Assembly: GCF_035930445.1 (NCBI RefSeq)
Contig: NZ_CP142394.1
Location: forward strand, 2,451,501 to 2,515,500
Reading direction: 5' to 3'
Length of the DNA stretch: 64,000 nt
Source of the DNA: Sphingopyxis chilensis
GTDB lineage: Bacteria > Pseudomonadota > Alphaproteobacteria > Sphingomonadales > Sphingomonadaceae
A program made the position numbers and the translations under genes. Below the pieces are notes generated by a model, which had not been told where the DNA came from, searched no databases, and was given only the letters and a program-made list of their open reading frames with translations. Within the stretch, counting starts at the first letter, position 1, and every line of letters starts with the position of its first letter. Shown in pieces: positions 33,064 to 41,806 of this stretch.

Positions 33064-35316
33064 ATGAAGGCTCGTAACCAGTTTCTGCTGTCCGGCGCCG
33101 CGGGAATCGCGATGCTCGCGGGTGCCGCACCGGCGTTCGCGCAGGCGGCGCCCGCCGACGCGGCGGAGATCGATGACAGCAACACCAACGAAATCATCGT
33201 CACCGCGCAAAAACGCGAGCAGAGCTTGCAGGACGTGCCGATCTCGATGGAGGTCGTGAGCGGCGCCAAGCTCGCCGAATTCAACACCAGCGACATCAAG
33301 GCGGTGATGAACTACACGCCGAACGTCTTCGTCCAGTCGACCGCGGGCAACGACGTCATCTATATCCGTGGTTTCGGCTCGCCGCCGGCGAACTTCGCCT
33401 TCGACCAGTCGGTCTCCCTCTACGTCGACGGCATCTATGCCGGTCGCAATCGCCAGGCGCAGGCGCCCTTCTTCGATCTCGAACGCGTCGAAGTGCTGCG
33501 CGGGCCGCAGGGTGCGCTGTTCGGCAAGAACACCGCGGCCGGCGCGGTCAGCGTCGTGTCGGCGGGGCCGACGAAGGATTTCGAGGGCGCGATTACCGGC
33601 CTTTACAATTTCGACCACAAGGGCACCGATTTCTCGGGCTATCTGTCGGGGCCGATCTCCGACACGCTCGGCGCGCGCTTCGCGTACAAGATCGTCAACC
33701 AGGACGGCTATATCTACAACCGCGCGAAGGATCACGACGATCCCGAGATCAGGTCGCAGCTGTTGCGCCTGACGCTGAAGTGGGAGCCGTCGGCGAATTT
33801 CGATTACACGGCGAAGGTCGAGTACGGAAACCGCGAAGTCATCGGCGGCATCACCGTGTCGAGCCCGCTGACCAGCGACCAGGATCCGCAGACCAATCGC
33901 TATCTCGAACGCTCGGCGCTCGGCGACGAGGGGAACGACAATAAGTCGGTGATGATCTCGGGCGTTGGCAACCTCGCGCTCGGCGATTTCACGCTGACCT
34001 CGGTCACCGGCTACAGCTGGTTCAAGTCGAAGATCGTCAACGGCTTCGATCAGACGATCCCGAACAGCGGCGGCGCGTTTACCGCCAATTCGGTCTACAA
34101 CGCCTTCCCCGAACGCTTCGACCAATTCTCGCAGGAAATCCGCATCCTGTCGCCGACGGGCCGAACCTTCGAATTCGTAGCGGGCGCCTATTACGACAAA
34201 TCCAACTATCAGCTGGAGCAATTTCAGGGCTTCAACATCCCCAACCTCAATATCCCCGGCGTGTTCACCGGCCCCTATTTCGGCCGCATCGACAGCATCT
34301 TCAACCAGGATGCCGAAAGCTGGTCGGTGTTCGGGCAGGGAACGTTCAACGCCACCGACGCGCTGCGCGTGATCGGCAGCCTGCGCTATAGCCACACCAA
34401 GAAGGACGGCGATTTCGCGTCGCGACTGGTTTACGGGCCCTTCGCCATACGCCCGATTTCAAGCGCCGAAGGCTCGATCAGCGAAGGCAATGTCGATCCG
34501 TCGGTGACGGTGCAATATGACGTCGCGTCGCGCGTCATGCTCTATGCGACATGGGGCCGCGGGTCGAAATCGGGCGGTTTCGTCTCGAACACGCTCGGCA
34601 CCGTCGACAGCACCTTCACCTTCGAACCCGAGCAGTCCGAAAATTTCGAAGCGGGCGTCAAGTCGACGCTGTTCGACGGCAAGGTCGTCGCGAACGTCTC
34701 CGCCTATCACACCAAGTTCAAGGATCTCCAGGTTTCGGTCTATCAGCCCGCGACCTCGAGCTATTTGACCGGCAACGCCGCCGCCGCGACATCGAAGGGC
34801 GTCGAAGGGTCGCTGAGCATCTTCCCGATCGACAATTTCGACATCAGCGCGTCGGCCGCCTATTCGGATATCAAATATGACGATTATCCGGGCGCGGCCT
34901 GCCTCGCGTCGCAACCCGCGACCTGCACCCCGGCGACGAACAACCTGGCCGGCTATCCGGTCGCCTACGCGTCGAAATGGACAGGCAGCGTAACCGCGCA
35001 CGCGCGCTTCGACATGTCAGACGATATGAAGCTCGACATCACCGGCGTCGCCGCCGGCCGTTCGAAATATTTCAACTCGGACAACCAGAGCCCGATCTTC
35101 GGGGTTCAGAACGGCTATGTGAAACTCGACCTTCGCGTCCAGCTCGCCGATCAGGACGACAGTTGGCACCTCGCGCTGGTCGGCAAGAATCTGACCAACC
35201 AGAAAACGATCGGCAGCGCGTTCAACCTGCCGGCGCCGATCACACCCGTTCCGCGCGCGATCCTCTATCTGGAGCCCACCCGCAACATTTCGATCGAGGC
35301 GGGGATCAAGTTCTAG
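33064..35316 (+). CDS. TonB-dependent receptor
   Basis: This outer-membrane receptor has 750 residues. The signal peptide ends at AAPAFAQA, followed by the TonB-box-like NEIIVTAQKR. The plug has DVPISMEVVSGAKL, IYIRGFGSPPANFAF, VSLYVDGIYAGRNR and LERVEVLRGPQGALFGKNTAAGAVSV. The barrel ends in IEAGIKF. The ATG at 33064 is preferred over the GTG at 33058, with GGGAGGG upstream. It heads the unit with a SnoaL-like gene and a GST, 11 bp and a stop-overlap apart, so it probably imports the substrate of this cluster. Confidence 0.93.
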   Translation: MKARNQFLLSGAAGIAMLAGAAPAFAQAAPADAAEIDDSNTNEIIVTAQKREQSLQDVPISMEVVSGAKLAEFNTSDIKAVMNYTPNVFVQSTAGNDVIYIRGFGSPPANFAFDQSVSLYVDGIYAGRNRQAQAPFFDLERVEVLRGPQGALFGKNTAAGAVSVVSAGPTKDFEGAITGLYNFDHKGTDFSGYLSGPISDTLGARFAYKIVNQDGYIYNRAKDHDDPEIRSQLLRLTLKWEPSANFDYTAKVEYGNREVIGGITVSSPLTSDQDPQTNRYLERSALGDEGNDNKSVMISGVGNLALGDFTLTSVTGYSWFKSKIVNGFDQTIPNSGGAFTANSVYNAFPERFDQFSQEIRILSPTGRTFEFVAGAYYDKSNYQLEQFQGFNIPNLNIPGVFTGPYFGRIDSIFNQDAESWSVFGQGTFNATDALRVIGSLRYSHTKKDGDFASRLVYGPFAIRPISSAEGSISEGNVDPSVTVQYDVASRVMLYATWGRGSKSGGFVSNTLGTVDSTFTFEPEQSENFEAGVKSTLFDGKVVANVSAYHTKFKDLQVSVYQPATSSYLTGNAAAATSKGVEGSLSIFPIDNFDISASAAYSDIKYDDYPGAACLASQPATCTPATNNLAGYPVAYASKWTGSVTAHARFDMSDDMKLDITGVAAGRSKYFNSDNQSPIFGVQNGYVKLDLRVQLADQDDSWHLALVGKNLTNQKTIGSAFNLPAPITPVPRAILYLEPTRNISIEAGIKF

Positions 35317-35327
35317 GGTCGGATACG

Positions 35328-35825
35328 ATGTCCCAGGGATCGGCCGCGGCCCAGGCTTTCCTCGACAGGGAAGCGGCGGCCGCGGTCGTGACCTGTTACG
35401 CGACCGCGCTCGATGCACGCGACTGGGACGCGTATCGCGCGCTCTTCACCGACGAGATCGCGGTCGACTATGGTTCGATCGGGTCGCTCGTCGCGACGGT
35501 GCCCGCCGACGAATGGACGGACCGTTGCAGGACGCTCGAAGGCTTCGACGCGACCGCGCACCAACTGCACAATGTTATCGCGACCATCGACGGCGACCGC
35601 GCGACGGTGACAAGCATCGTCGATGCCGTCCACGTCGTCGGGGTCGAGGACCGCGCGCTGCTCGGCGACCTGATCGGGCGCTACACGCACCGGCTGGTGC
35701 GGCGGGACGGGTGGAAGATCGCGGGCGTGACGCTGACCGTCGTCGCCTATCCTGCCGGGAAAGAGGCGTTCGAGACCGCTTTCGCCGCCGCGCGCGCCAT
35801 TTTCTCCGAAGGAAACACCGCATGA
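35328..35825 (+). CDS. SnoaL/NTF2-like protein
   Basis: This protein of 165 residues has the NTF2-like alpha+beta cone fold. Signs are VVTCYATALDARDWDAYRALFTDEIAVDYGS, HQLHNVIATIDGDRATVTSIVDAVHV and the closing RDGWKIAGVTLTVV. Members act as dehydratases, isomerases or hydrolases such as scytalone dehydratase. The true start is the ATG at 35328, 11 bp after the receptor stop. Its stop overlaps the GST start as ATGA. It shares the fold with the 131-residue protein at 39712 but the two are not obvious duplicates. Confidence 0.82.
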   Translation: MSQGSAAAQAFLDREAAAAVVTCYATALDARDWDAYRALFTDEIAVDYGSIGSLVATVPADEWTDRCRTLEGFDATAHQLHNVIATIDGDRATVTSIVDAVHVVGVEDRALLGDLIGRYTHRLVRRDGWKIAGVTLTVVAYPAGKEAFETAFAAARAIFSEGNTA

Positions 35826-36532
35826 TCGACGTCTATTTCACGCCCACGCCGAACGGCCACAAGGTTTCGATCATGCTCGAAGAGGTGGGCCTGTCGCACC
35901 GGCTCATCGCGATGAACATGCTCGAGGGCGATCACCTGACCCCCGAATATCGCCGCATCAACCCGAACGGCCGCCTGCCCGCGATCGTCGATCATGAGCC
36001 CGTGGGCGGCGGCGCGCCGCTCCCGGTGTTCGAGAGCGGCGCGATCCTGCTCTATCTCGCCGAAAAGAGCGGTCAGCTGCTTCCCGAAAGCCCGCGTCGC
36101 CGTAGCCAAGCGCAGCAATGGCTGATGTGGCAGATGGCAAGCTTTGGCCCGATGCAGGGTCAGGCGCATCATTTCATCCGCTATGCGCCCGAAGGGCAGA
36201 CCTATCCGGTCGAACGTTATCGCAACGAGACGCTGCGCTTGCTTCATGTCCTCAATGGCCGCCTTAGCGAAGCCGACTATCTCGCCGAGGAATATAGCAT
36301 CGCCGACATCGCGTGCTGGCCCTGGACGCGTGCGATCCGTGCGATCGGGCTGACGCTGGATGATTATCCCGCCGTCGCCGACTGGTTCGCGCGCATCGGC
36401 GAGCGGCCTGCGGTGACGGCGGGAACCGACGTCAAGAACGCCGCGAACCTGTCGAGCGCGCGCCCGGTGCTGACCGAGGAGCAGTGGTCGAATCTGTTCG
36501 GCAAGAATATGCTGGAAGCTCCGACGCGTTAG
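35822..36532 (+). CDS. Glutathione S-transferase (Nu/YfcG-like)
   Basis: This GST has 236 residues and is a close paralogue of 31707-32432. It has FTPTPNGHKVSIMLEEVG, PNGRLPAIVDH, ESGAILLYLAEKSGQL and the helical-domain EYSIADIACWPWTR, ending with EEQWSNLFGKNM. It is coupled to the SnoaL-like gene by an ATGA overlap. A palindromic repeat element follows the stop codon. Two near-identical GST types flanking one receptor suggest two glutathione-dependent steps or two isomers of one substrate (inference). Confidence 0.9.
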   Translation: MIDVYFTPTPNGHKVSIMLEEVGLSHRLIAMNMLEGDHLTPEYRRINPNGRLPAIVDHEPVGGGAPLPVFESGAILLYLAEKSGQLLPESPRRRSQAQQWLMWQMASFGPMQGQAHHFIRYAPEGQTYPVERYRNETLRLLHVLNGRLSEADYLAEEYSIADIACWPWTRAIRAIGLTLDDYPAVADWFARIGERPAVTAGTDVKNAANLSSARPVLTEEQWSNLFGKNMLEAPTR

Positions 36533-36539
36533 TCACACT

Positions 36540-36636
36540 CGTCATTGCGAGGAGCGAAGCGACGCGGCAATCCCCAGTTCGCGGCCATAGGCTGAGTTCG
36601 TTGGCTGGAGGTTGCTTCGCTTCGCTCGCAATGACG
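36540..36636. repeat. Dispersed imperfect palindromic repeat (REP-like), copy 1
   Basis: CGTCATTGCGAGGAGCGAAG at the left end is mirrored by CTTCGCTCGCAATGACG at the right end, with CAATCCCCAG and CTGGAGGTTG nearer the centre. It forms a long imperfect hairpin. Copy 2 is at 40117-40217. It fills the gap between two convergent genes, where it may act as a transcription end. Similar CGTCATTGCGAG palindromes are widespread in alphaproteobacterial genomes. Confidence 0.8.
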
Positions 36637-36645
36637 ATGGTGCGA

Positions 36646-37413
36646 TCATAGCGTATCGACGTGCCCCCACTGATATTCGACCTTCCCGCCCAAGCGCCGC
36701 ACCGCGACCCAGTCGCCGCCCGCAAGGCTGTCGTCCTCGATCAGCGCCATCACCCCGCCCGCGATATCGTCGGGCGCGCATGCCTCGTTGTTCGCGAGCA
36801 CTTGTTCCATCCATTCCGATTTGCCGCCGGCCCCCGTCGTGTCGAGGATCGGCGTGTCGACCAGCCCCGGCAGCATGCCGGCGACGCGGACGTTGCATTC
36901 CCCCTTGAGCGGCGCGCAGCAGCGCGTGAACATCATCACCGCCGCCTTGGTCGTCGCATACATCGCGTCGTAAAATCCGGCGCCGAGCGCGACGGTCGAG
37001 ACGGTATTGACGATCACCCCGCCGCCGCGCGCCTTCATCTTCTGCACCGCCACCTGCGTCGCGGCGACGAGCGAGGTGACATTGACGTCGATGATCCAGC
37101 GGATGCGCGCCGCATCGACATCGGGAAACTGCGGCAGGCCCGACACGACGCCGGCGTTATTGTGAAGGATATCGACATCGCCATGCGCCTGGAACCAGGC
37201 TTCGACCGCCGGAACGTCGGAAAGGTCGAGGATATGCGTCGTCACGCGCGCGCCCTTTGCCGCGACGAGGCGCGCCGTTTCGGCAAGCGCGTCCTCCTTC
37301 ACATCGACCAGCCTGATCTCCGCCGCGCCGCGCGCCGCCAGCATCACCGCGGTCGCACGGCCGATGCCGCCTGCAGAGCCCGTCACGATGGCGGTCTTGC
37401 CGTTGATATCCAT
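36646..37413 (-). CDS. Short-chain dehydrogenase/reductase
   Basis: This SDR of 255 residues is an NAD(P)-dependent oxidoreductase. It has the cofactor motif TGSAGGIGRA, NNAGV, the catalytic Ser in NTVSTVALG and the YATTK Tyr-x3-Lys pair, with PGLVDTPI after the active site. The ATG at 37413 follows GGGAGA. The frame is open upstream to 38403 but that part overlaps the MFS gene, so it is not used. It is divergent from the MFS transporter gene. A secondary alcohol of the pathway is the likely substrate. Confidence 0.92.
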   Translation of the reverse strand: MDINGKTAIVTGSAGGIGRATAVMLAARGAAEIRLVDVKEDALAETARLVAAKGARVTTHILDLSDVPAVEAWFQAHGDVDILHNNAGVVSGLPQFPDVDAARIRWIIDVNVTSLVAATQVAVQKMKARGGGVIVNTVSTVALGAGFYDAMYATTKAAVMMFTRCCAPLKGECNVRVAGMLPGLVDTPILDTTGAGGKSEWMEQVLANNEACAPDDIAGGVMALIEDDSLAGGDWVAVRRLGGKVEYQWGHVDTL

Positions 37414-37464
37414 CTCTTCTCTCCCATTGATCTGGTCGTTACCGTAAAGCACATTGACAGATAA

Positions 37465-37484
37465 ACTTAAATATCTAAGTATTT
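37465..37484. promoter_or_regulatory. ACTTA-N6-TAAGT dyad with CTAAGTAT word
   Basis: ACTTA (37465-37469) and TAAGT (37476-37480) form an inverted repeat, and CTAAGTATTT starts at 37475. It lies in the 108-bp divergent gap between the SDR (37413) and the MFS gene (37522). It belongs to the motif set of 26013, 28016 and 32982. Confidence 0.4.
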
Positions 37485-37521
37485 TTCGGACGAGAAGACT
37501 CGCGCGTTTTTGGGGAGAGTT

Positions 37522-38817
37522 ATGACCGAGGCCACCGCCTTCAGTGCAGGCACCGCAGCGCCGGGCAACGGCCATGCGCTCCGCCGCAACGTCGCGCTCG
37601 CGATGCTGTTCGTCGTCGGCACGATCAACTTCGTCGATCGCCAGCTCCTGTCGGTGCTTGTCGAGCCGATCCGCGCCGAGATGAATTTCAGCGACACGCA
37701 ATTCGGCCTGCTCACCGGCTTCGCCTTCGCGCTGTTCTACGCCGCCGCCGGCGTGCCGGTCGCGATGGTCGCCGACCGCTGGAACCGGGTGAAGCTGATC
37801 GGAATTGCTTGCGTCGTGTGGAGCGGTTTCACCGCCGCCTGCGGCATGGTCTCGAACTTCTGGCAACTCGCGCTGATGCGCTTTGGCGTCGGCGCGGGCG
37901 AGGCAGGCGGAACGGCACCGTCGCTCTCGGTCATCGCGGATTATTATCCTCCGGCGCAGCGGCCTTTCGCGATCGGTGCCTTTACCTGCAACGGCCCGTT
38001 CGGCGTATTCGTCGGCGCCACCTTCGGGGCATGGGCGGCGGCGAATATCGGCTGGCGCAACGCGTTTGTCGTCATCGGGATCGTCGGCATATTGATCGCG
38101 CCCTTGTTGATCTGGCTCGTGCGCGAGCCCGCGCGGGGCCAGATGGACACACATAAGCCCGCCGACGAAGCCCTGCCCTTCAGCCAGAGCCTCGCCATGT
38201 TCATCCGCCGCCCCTCGCTGCGCATGGTGATGATCGGCAGCGGGCTCGCCGCCTTCGTCAGCTATGGCATGCTCAACTGGATTCCCGCCTTCCTGATGCG
38301 GACCCAGAAGATGCCACTCGACGCGATGGCAACATATTTCGGCCCGGCCGCCGGTATCACCTTCGGCGTCGGCATCCTCGGCGGCGGCTGGCTCGTCAGC
38401 CACCGGGCGAAACGGTCGGCACGCGCCTATGGTTCGATCCCCGCGCTCGCAACGCTGGTGCTGATCCCGACCTTCATCGCCGCGCTGCTCGTCGACAGCT
38501 GGCAGCTGTCGCTCGCCCTCATGCTGGTCCCGATGGCGGCGTGCACCGCCTATGTCGCGCCCGCCTTGGCTCTGGTGCAGAATTTGACGCCGCCGCGCAG
38601 CCGGGCGACCGCCGCCGCCGTGCTGATGCTGATGTTCAACATCGTGGGCCTCGGCCTCGGCCCGCTGTTCGCCGGGATCGTCAGCGACAGCCTGAAGCCC
38701 GGATATGGCGACGACAGTCTCAGGTGGGCGCTGATGGCGCTGATGCCCTTCGCCGCCGCCGCAGGCCTCGCGCAGTTTCGCATGACCCGCTACCTTGAGA
38801 AGGATTTCGCCGAATGA
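37522..38817 (+). CDS. MFS transporter (spinster-type family)
   Basis: This inner-membrane major facilitator has 431 residues and about twelve helices. Motifs are NFVDRQLLSVLVEPIRAE in helix 1, GVPVAMVADRWNR (the loop 2-3 signature), GAGEAGGTAPSLSVIADYYPP and the second-half EPARG loop. Such proteins in sphingomonad catabolic clusters carry organic acids or aromatic acids across the inner membrane. The ATG at 37522 is four codons into the frame and follows GGGGAGAG. It ends in an ATGA overlap with the SDR downstream. Confidence 0.92.
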   Translation: MTEATAFSAGTAAPGNGHALRRNVALAMLFVVGTINFVDRQLLSVLVEPIRAEMNFSDTQFGLLTGFAFALFYAAAGVPVAMVADRWNRVKLIGIACVVWSGFTAACGMVSNFWQLALMRFGVGAGEAGGTAPSLSVIADYYPPAQRPFAIGAFTCNGPFGVFVGATFGAWAAANIGWRNAFVVIGIVGILIAPLLIWLVREPARGQMDTHKPADEALPFSQSLAMFIRRPSLRMVMIGSGLAAFVSYGMLNWIPAFLMRTQKMPLDAMATYFGPAAGITFGVGILGGGWLVSHRAKRSARAYGSIPALATLVLIPTFIAALLVDSWQLSLALMLVPMAACTAYVAPALALVQNLTPPRSRATAAAVLMLMFNIVGLGLGPLFAGIVSDSLKPGYGDDSLRWALMALMPFAAAAGLAQFRMTRYLEKDFAE

Positions 38818-39701
38818 CCAGCGTCGCGGGCAAGACTGCGTTCATCACCGGCGGAGCGAGCGGGCTTGGGTTCGCCACCGCCAAGGCGCTGGCTGCCAAG
38901 GGCGCATCGGTCATCCTCGCCGATATCGATGGCACAGGCGCCGAAACTGCGGCGGCACAACTGCAAAGCGAAGGCGCGAAGGCTCTCGGCCTCCGGCTCG
39001 ACGTGACGAGCGAGGAAAGCTGGGCCGCAGCGGGAGAAGCGGCACGCGATTTCGGTGCCGTCCGCATCCTGTTCAGTAACGCCGGCGTCGGCGGCGGGTC
39101 GGGGCCGTTCGAGGAATATGACACCGACGTCTGGCGCTGGAACTATGCGGTCAACGCGCACGCGCATCTTTATGCCTGTCGCACCTTTCTCGGCGACATG
39201 AAGGCGAGCGGCGAACCGAGCCATCTCGTCATCACCTCGTCGATGGTCGCGATCGTGCCGCCGCCGATTTCGGTCGCCTATATCAGCTCCAAATACGCCA
39301 CGCTCGGTATCGCGATGGCGCTCCGCAACGAACTCGCCGAAAGCTGCGTCGATATCTCGGTGCTGATGCCCGGCATGTCCGCGACGCGGATCGTCGAGAC
39401 GACGCTCGACCTGCGCCCAGTCGAAAACGAGCTCGGCAAGGCGGCGGCGACAAGCCAGGCGATGCAGGGTGTGCTCGCCGGTGGCATGGACCCTGCAAAA
39501 GTCGGTGCGCGCGTCGTGCAGGCGATCGAAACCGGCGAATATTGGATCTTCACCCACCCCGAATGGAAGGCGATGGCCGAGCTGGTGACGCAGGACATGC
39601 TTTCTTCCTTCGGCCCCTCCGCCGACCCGGAATACCGGGGCGACGACATCGATGGGCTGATCGCGGCCAACGGCGGTCGCATGTTCGGCGCGAAAGCTTA
39701 A
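38814..39701 (+). CDS. Short-chain dehydrogenase/reductase, LigD-like length
   Basis: This SDR has 295 residues. It has TGGASGLGFATAK, NAGVGGG, the catalytic Ser in ITSSMVAIV and the YISSK Tyr-x3-Lys pair. The C-terminal extension with GEYWIFTHPEWK and a conserved tail is longer than in classical SDRs and is reminiscent of the alpha-carbon alcohol dehydrogenases (LigD/LigL type) of lignin aryl-ether degradation. Combined with several GSTs this is suggestive, but I cannot test similarity here. Translationally coupled to the MFS gene by ATGA and 10 bp upstream of a SnoaL-like gene. Confidence 0.9.
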   Translation: MTSVAGKTAFITGGASGLGFATAKALAAKGASVILADIDGTGAETAAAQLQSEGAKALGLRLDVTSEESWAAAGEAARDFGAVRILFSNAGVGGGSGPFEEYDTDVWRWNYAVNAHAHLYACRTFLGDMKASGEPSHLVITSSMVAIVPPPISVAYISSKYATLGIAMALRNELAESCVDISVLMPGMSATRIVETTLDLRPVENELGKAAATSQAMQGVLAGGMDPAKVGARVVQAIETGEYWIFTHPEWKAMAELVTQDMLSSFGPSADPEYRGDDIDGLIAANGGRMFGAKA

Positions 39702-39711
39702 GGAGAGCATC

Positions 39712-40107
39712 ATGGCAGAGCAGGACGACATTCGCGCGATGGCCCAGCGCTTTTTCGACGCGATCGAAGCGGGCGACATCGAAACGATGCGCGAAAGCTT
39801 CACGCCCGATGCCGAGATCTGGCACAATACCGACGAGCTGATCGTCACGCGCGACGACACGGCGCAGACGCTGACCGGCATGGTCGCGCGGATCAAGGAT
39901 CGCAAATATGCCGACCGGCGGCTCACCACCTTTCCCGGCGGCTTCGTCCAGCAGCATGTATTGACGGGCAAACGCGTCCACGACGATGGAGAGGTCCGCC
40001 TGCCCTGCGCGATTGTGTGCAAGGTCGAGAATGGCAAGATCACGCGGCTCGACGAGTATTTCGACAGCGCGCACGTCGCCGAATTCCGCAAATTCGCGGC
40101 GGCGTGA
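39712..40107 (+). CDS. SnoaL/NTF2-like protein
   Basis: This small NTF2-fold protein has 131 residues and resembles SnoaL and limonene-epoxide-hydrolase-like proteins: MAQRFFDAIEAGDIETMRESFTPDAEIWHNTDE, QHVLTGKRVHDDGEVRLP and a closing KITRLDEYFDSAHVAEF. AGGAG precedes the ATG at 39712. It may be an isomerase or dehydratase in the cluster. The following gap to 40247 holds a palindromic repeat and no gene. Confidence 0.85.
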   Translation: MAEQDDIRAMAQRFFDAIEAGDIETMRESFTPDAEIWHNTDELIVTRDDTAQTLTGMVARIKDRKYADRRLTTFPGGFVQQHVLTGKRVHDDGEVRLPCAIVCKVENGKITRLDEYFDSAHVAEFRKFAAA

Positions 40108-40116
40108 TGATGAGGT

Positions 40117-40217
40117 TCGTCATTGCAAGCGGAGCGAAGCAATCTCCAGCTATCGGTCTAGCGCTGGACCGATAGCTGGAGATTGCCGCGTCGCCTTCGG
40201 CTCCTCGCAATGACGAA
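40117..40217. repeat. Dispersed imperfect palindromic repeat (REP-like), copy 2
   Basis: TTCGTCATTGC at 40117 is mirrored by GCAATGACGAA ending at 40217. CAATCTCCAGCTATCGGTC is mirrored by GACCGATAGCTGGAGATTG around the centre near 40168. The whole forms one long hairpin. It shares the outer CGTCATTGC and the GCGAAGCAATC-type words with copy 1 and lies between two co-directional genes. Confidence 0.8.
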
Positions 40218-40247
40218 GGTTCGAGTATAATTTTTCAGGAGTATCCC

Positions 40248-40895
40248 ATGCCCGTCCTGCGCCAGGTGCCCCGCTCGGAGGTCACCGACGAGACCGTCCT
40301 CGCTTACTACAACCGCCTGTTCGGCGACCGCGACCCCGTTGCCGAACCCGGCACCGCGACGGGCACCCCCGGCGACTGGTGGACGGTGTTCGCGCTGTCC
40401 CCTGACATCTTTGAACATGCGGTCAAAGGCTTTGCCGTTTACCGCAACCCGGCGCGCACGATCGATCCGGTGCTGCGCGAACTCGGCCAGACGCGCGCGG
40501 GCTGGGTCAAGGGCAGCCAGTTCGTCTTCTCGCAGCATTGCAAGTCGCTCCGCGGCCTTGGCGTCAGCGAAGAGAAGATCGCCGCCATCGCACACTGGAC
40601 CGTTGCCGACTGCTACAACGATCAGGAACGCGCCGTGCTCGCCTATGCCGACTGCCTGAGCCAGGCCGGCGGACGCGTGCCGCTCGAGATATTCGACAAG
40701 CTCAAGAGTTTCTGGAACGATGAGCAGATTTTCGAATTCACCTACATCACATGTCTGTACGACATGCACGCGGTGATCACCCGCGCGCTGCGCATGGAAT
40801 ATGACGCGCGCGAGGATCCGATCGTCGAGATCGCGGCGCCCGAGGGCTTCAGCGCCGCCGACTTCCTCAGCGCGCCGCGCCCCGCCCAAGGGTGA
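40248..40895 (+). CDS. Carboxymuconolactone decarboxylase-like protein
   Basis: This protein of 215 residues belongs to the AhpD/carboxymuconolactone-decarboxylase fold. The core helix pair is visible at QFVFSQHCKSLRGLGVSEEKIAAIAHW and ERAVLAYADCLSQAGGRVPLEIFDKLKSF, then EFTYITCLYDMHAVITRAL. Only one Cys is in the H-C motif, so an AhpD-type CxxC redox pair is not evident and a decarboxylase or lactone-processing role is more likely. CAGGAG precedes the ATG at 40248. Its stop overlaps the lactonase start as TGATG, so the pair is coupled. Confidence 0.85.
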   Translation: MPVLRQVPRSEVTDETVLAYYNRLFGDRDPVAEPGTATGTPGDWWTVFALSPDIFEHAVKGFAVYRNPARTIDPVLRELGQTRAGWVKGSQFVFSQHCKSLRGLGVSEEKIAAIAHWTVADCYNDQERAVLAYADCLSQAGGRVPLEIFDKLKSFWNDEQIFEFTYITCLYDMHAVITRALRMEYDAREDPIVEIAAPEGFSAADFLSAPRPAQG

Positions 40896-41806
40896 TGGAT
40901 TATGGCGTGCCCGAGGCCGTCGCGACGGGCCTTCGCTTTCCCGAAGGTCCGGTGCCGATGGCGGACGGATCGGTGCTGCTCGTCGAGATCGCGCGCGGGA
41001 CGCTGACGCGCGTTGCGGAGGACGGCAGCCTGACGGTCGTCGCCGAACTTGGCGGCGGGCCGAACGGGCTCGCGATCGGCCCCGATGGCGCGGCCTATGT
41101 CTGCAACAATGGCGGGTTCGAGTGGATCGATGCGGGCAGTCTGCTCTTTCCCGGCCATGCCGCGCACGCTGAGGCGTGCGGGTCGATCCAGCGCGTCGAC
41201 CTGATCACCGGCGCGGTGACGACGCTCTATGACGGTTTCGAAGGCGAGCGGCTCAAGGGACCGAACGACATCGTCTTCGACGCTGACGGCGGCTTCTGGT
41301 TCACCGATCATGGACAGGTGCGCGACACCGGCCGAGACCATGGCGCCGTCTATTATGCGGCGGCCGACGGATCGAAGATCAGCCGCCAGCGCGCCGACAT
41401 GATGGGGCCGAACGGAATCGGCCTCTCGCCGGGCGGCACGACACTGTACGTCAGCGAGACAATGACGGCGCGCGTCTGGGCGATGGACATCTTGGCACCC
41501 GGCACCCTCGCGCCGCCGCCGCCCTGGGCGCCCGGCCGCTTCGTCGGCACCCCGCCCGCCTTTCGCCTGCTCGACAGCATGGCGATCGAGGAAAGCGGAC
41601 GCATCTGCGTCGGCACGATGGTCGAAGGCGGGATCACCGTCTTCGATCCCGACGGCGGCGGTTCGGAATTCGTGCCGTTGCCCGATGTCGGGATCACGAA
41701 CATCGCCTTCGGCGGCGCAGACCGGCGCGACGCCTATATTACGGGATCGACGACCGGCACGCTCTATCGCGTCCGCTGGCCGCGCCCCGGGTTAACCGTC
41801 AACTAA
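40895..41806 (+). CDS. SMP-30/gluconolactonase-like lactonase
   Basis: This six-bladed beta-propeller protein has 303 residues and belongs to the SMP-30/LRE family. Diagnostic blocks are EGPVPMADGSVLLVEI, NGLAIGPDGAAYVCNNGG, LKGPNDIVFDADGGFWFTDHG, MMGPNGIGLSPGGTTLYVSET and GRICVGTMVEGGITVFDPDGG. The metal ligands Glu, Asn and Asp are expected in these. It should hydrolyse a sugar or other lactone. The ATG at 40895 overlaps the upstream stop; GTG at 40892 is an alternative. Following it, a palindrome precedes the GST-VOC pair. Confidence 0.9.
   Translation: MDYGVPEAVATGLRFPEGPVPMADGSVLLVEIARGTLTRVAEDGSLTVVAELGGGPNGLAIGPDGAAYVCNNGGFEWIDAGSLLFPGHAAHAEACGSIQRVDLITGAVTTLYDGFEGERLKGPNDIVFDADGGFWFTDHGQVRDTGRDHGAVYYAAADGSKISRQRADMMGPNGIGLSPGGTTLYVSETMTARVWAMDILAPGTLAPPPPWAPGRFVGTPPAFRLLDSMAIEESGRICVGTMVEGGITVFDPDGGGSEFVPLPDVGITNIAFGGADRRDAYITGSTTGTLYRVRWPRPGLTVN

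Noticed and set aside
37414..38403. Upstream extension of the minus-strand SDR frame
   Set aside because: It overlaps the MFS gene on the other strand; the SDR motif TGSAGGIG begins just after the ATG at 37413, which also has a ribosome site.
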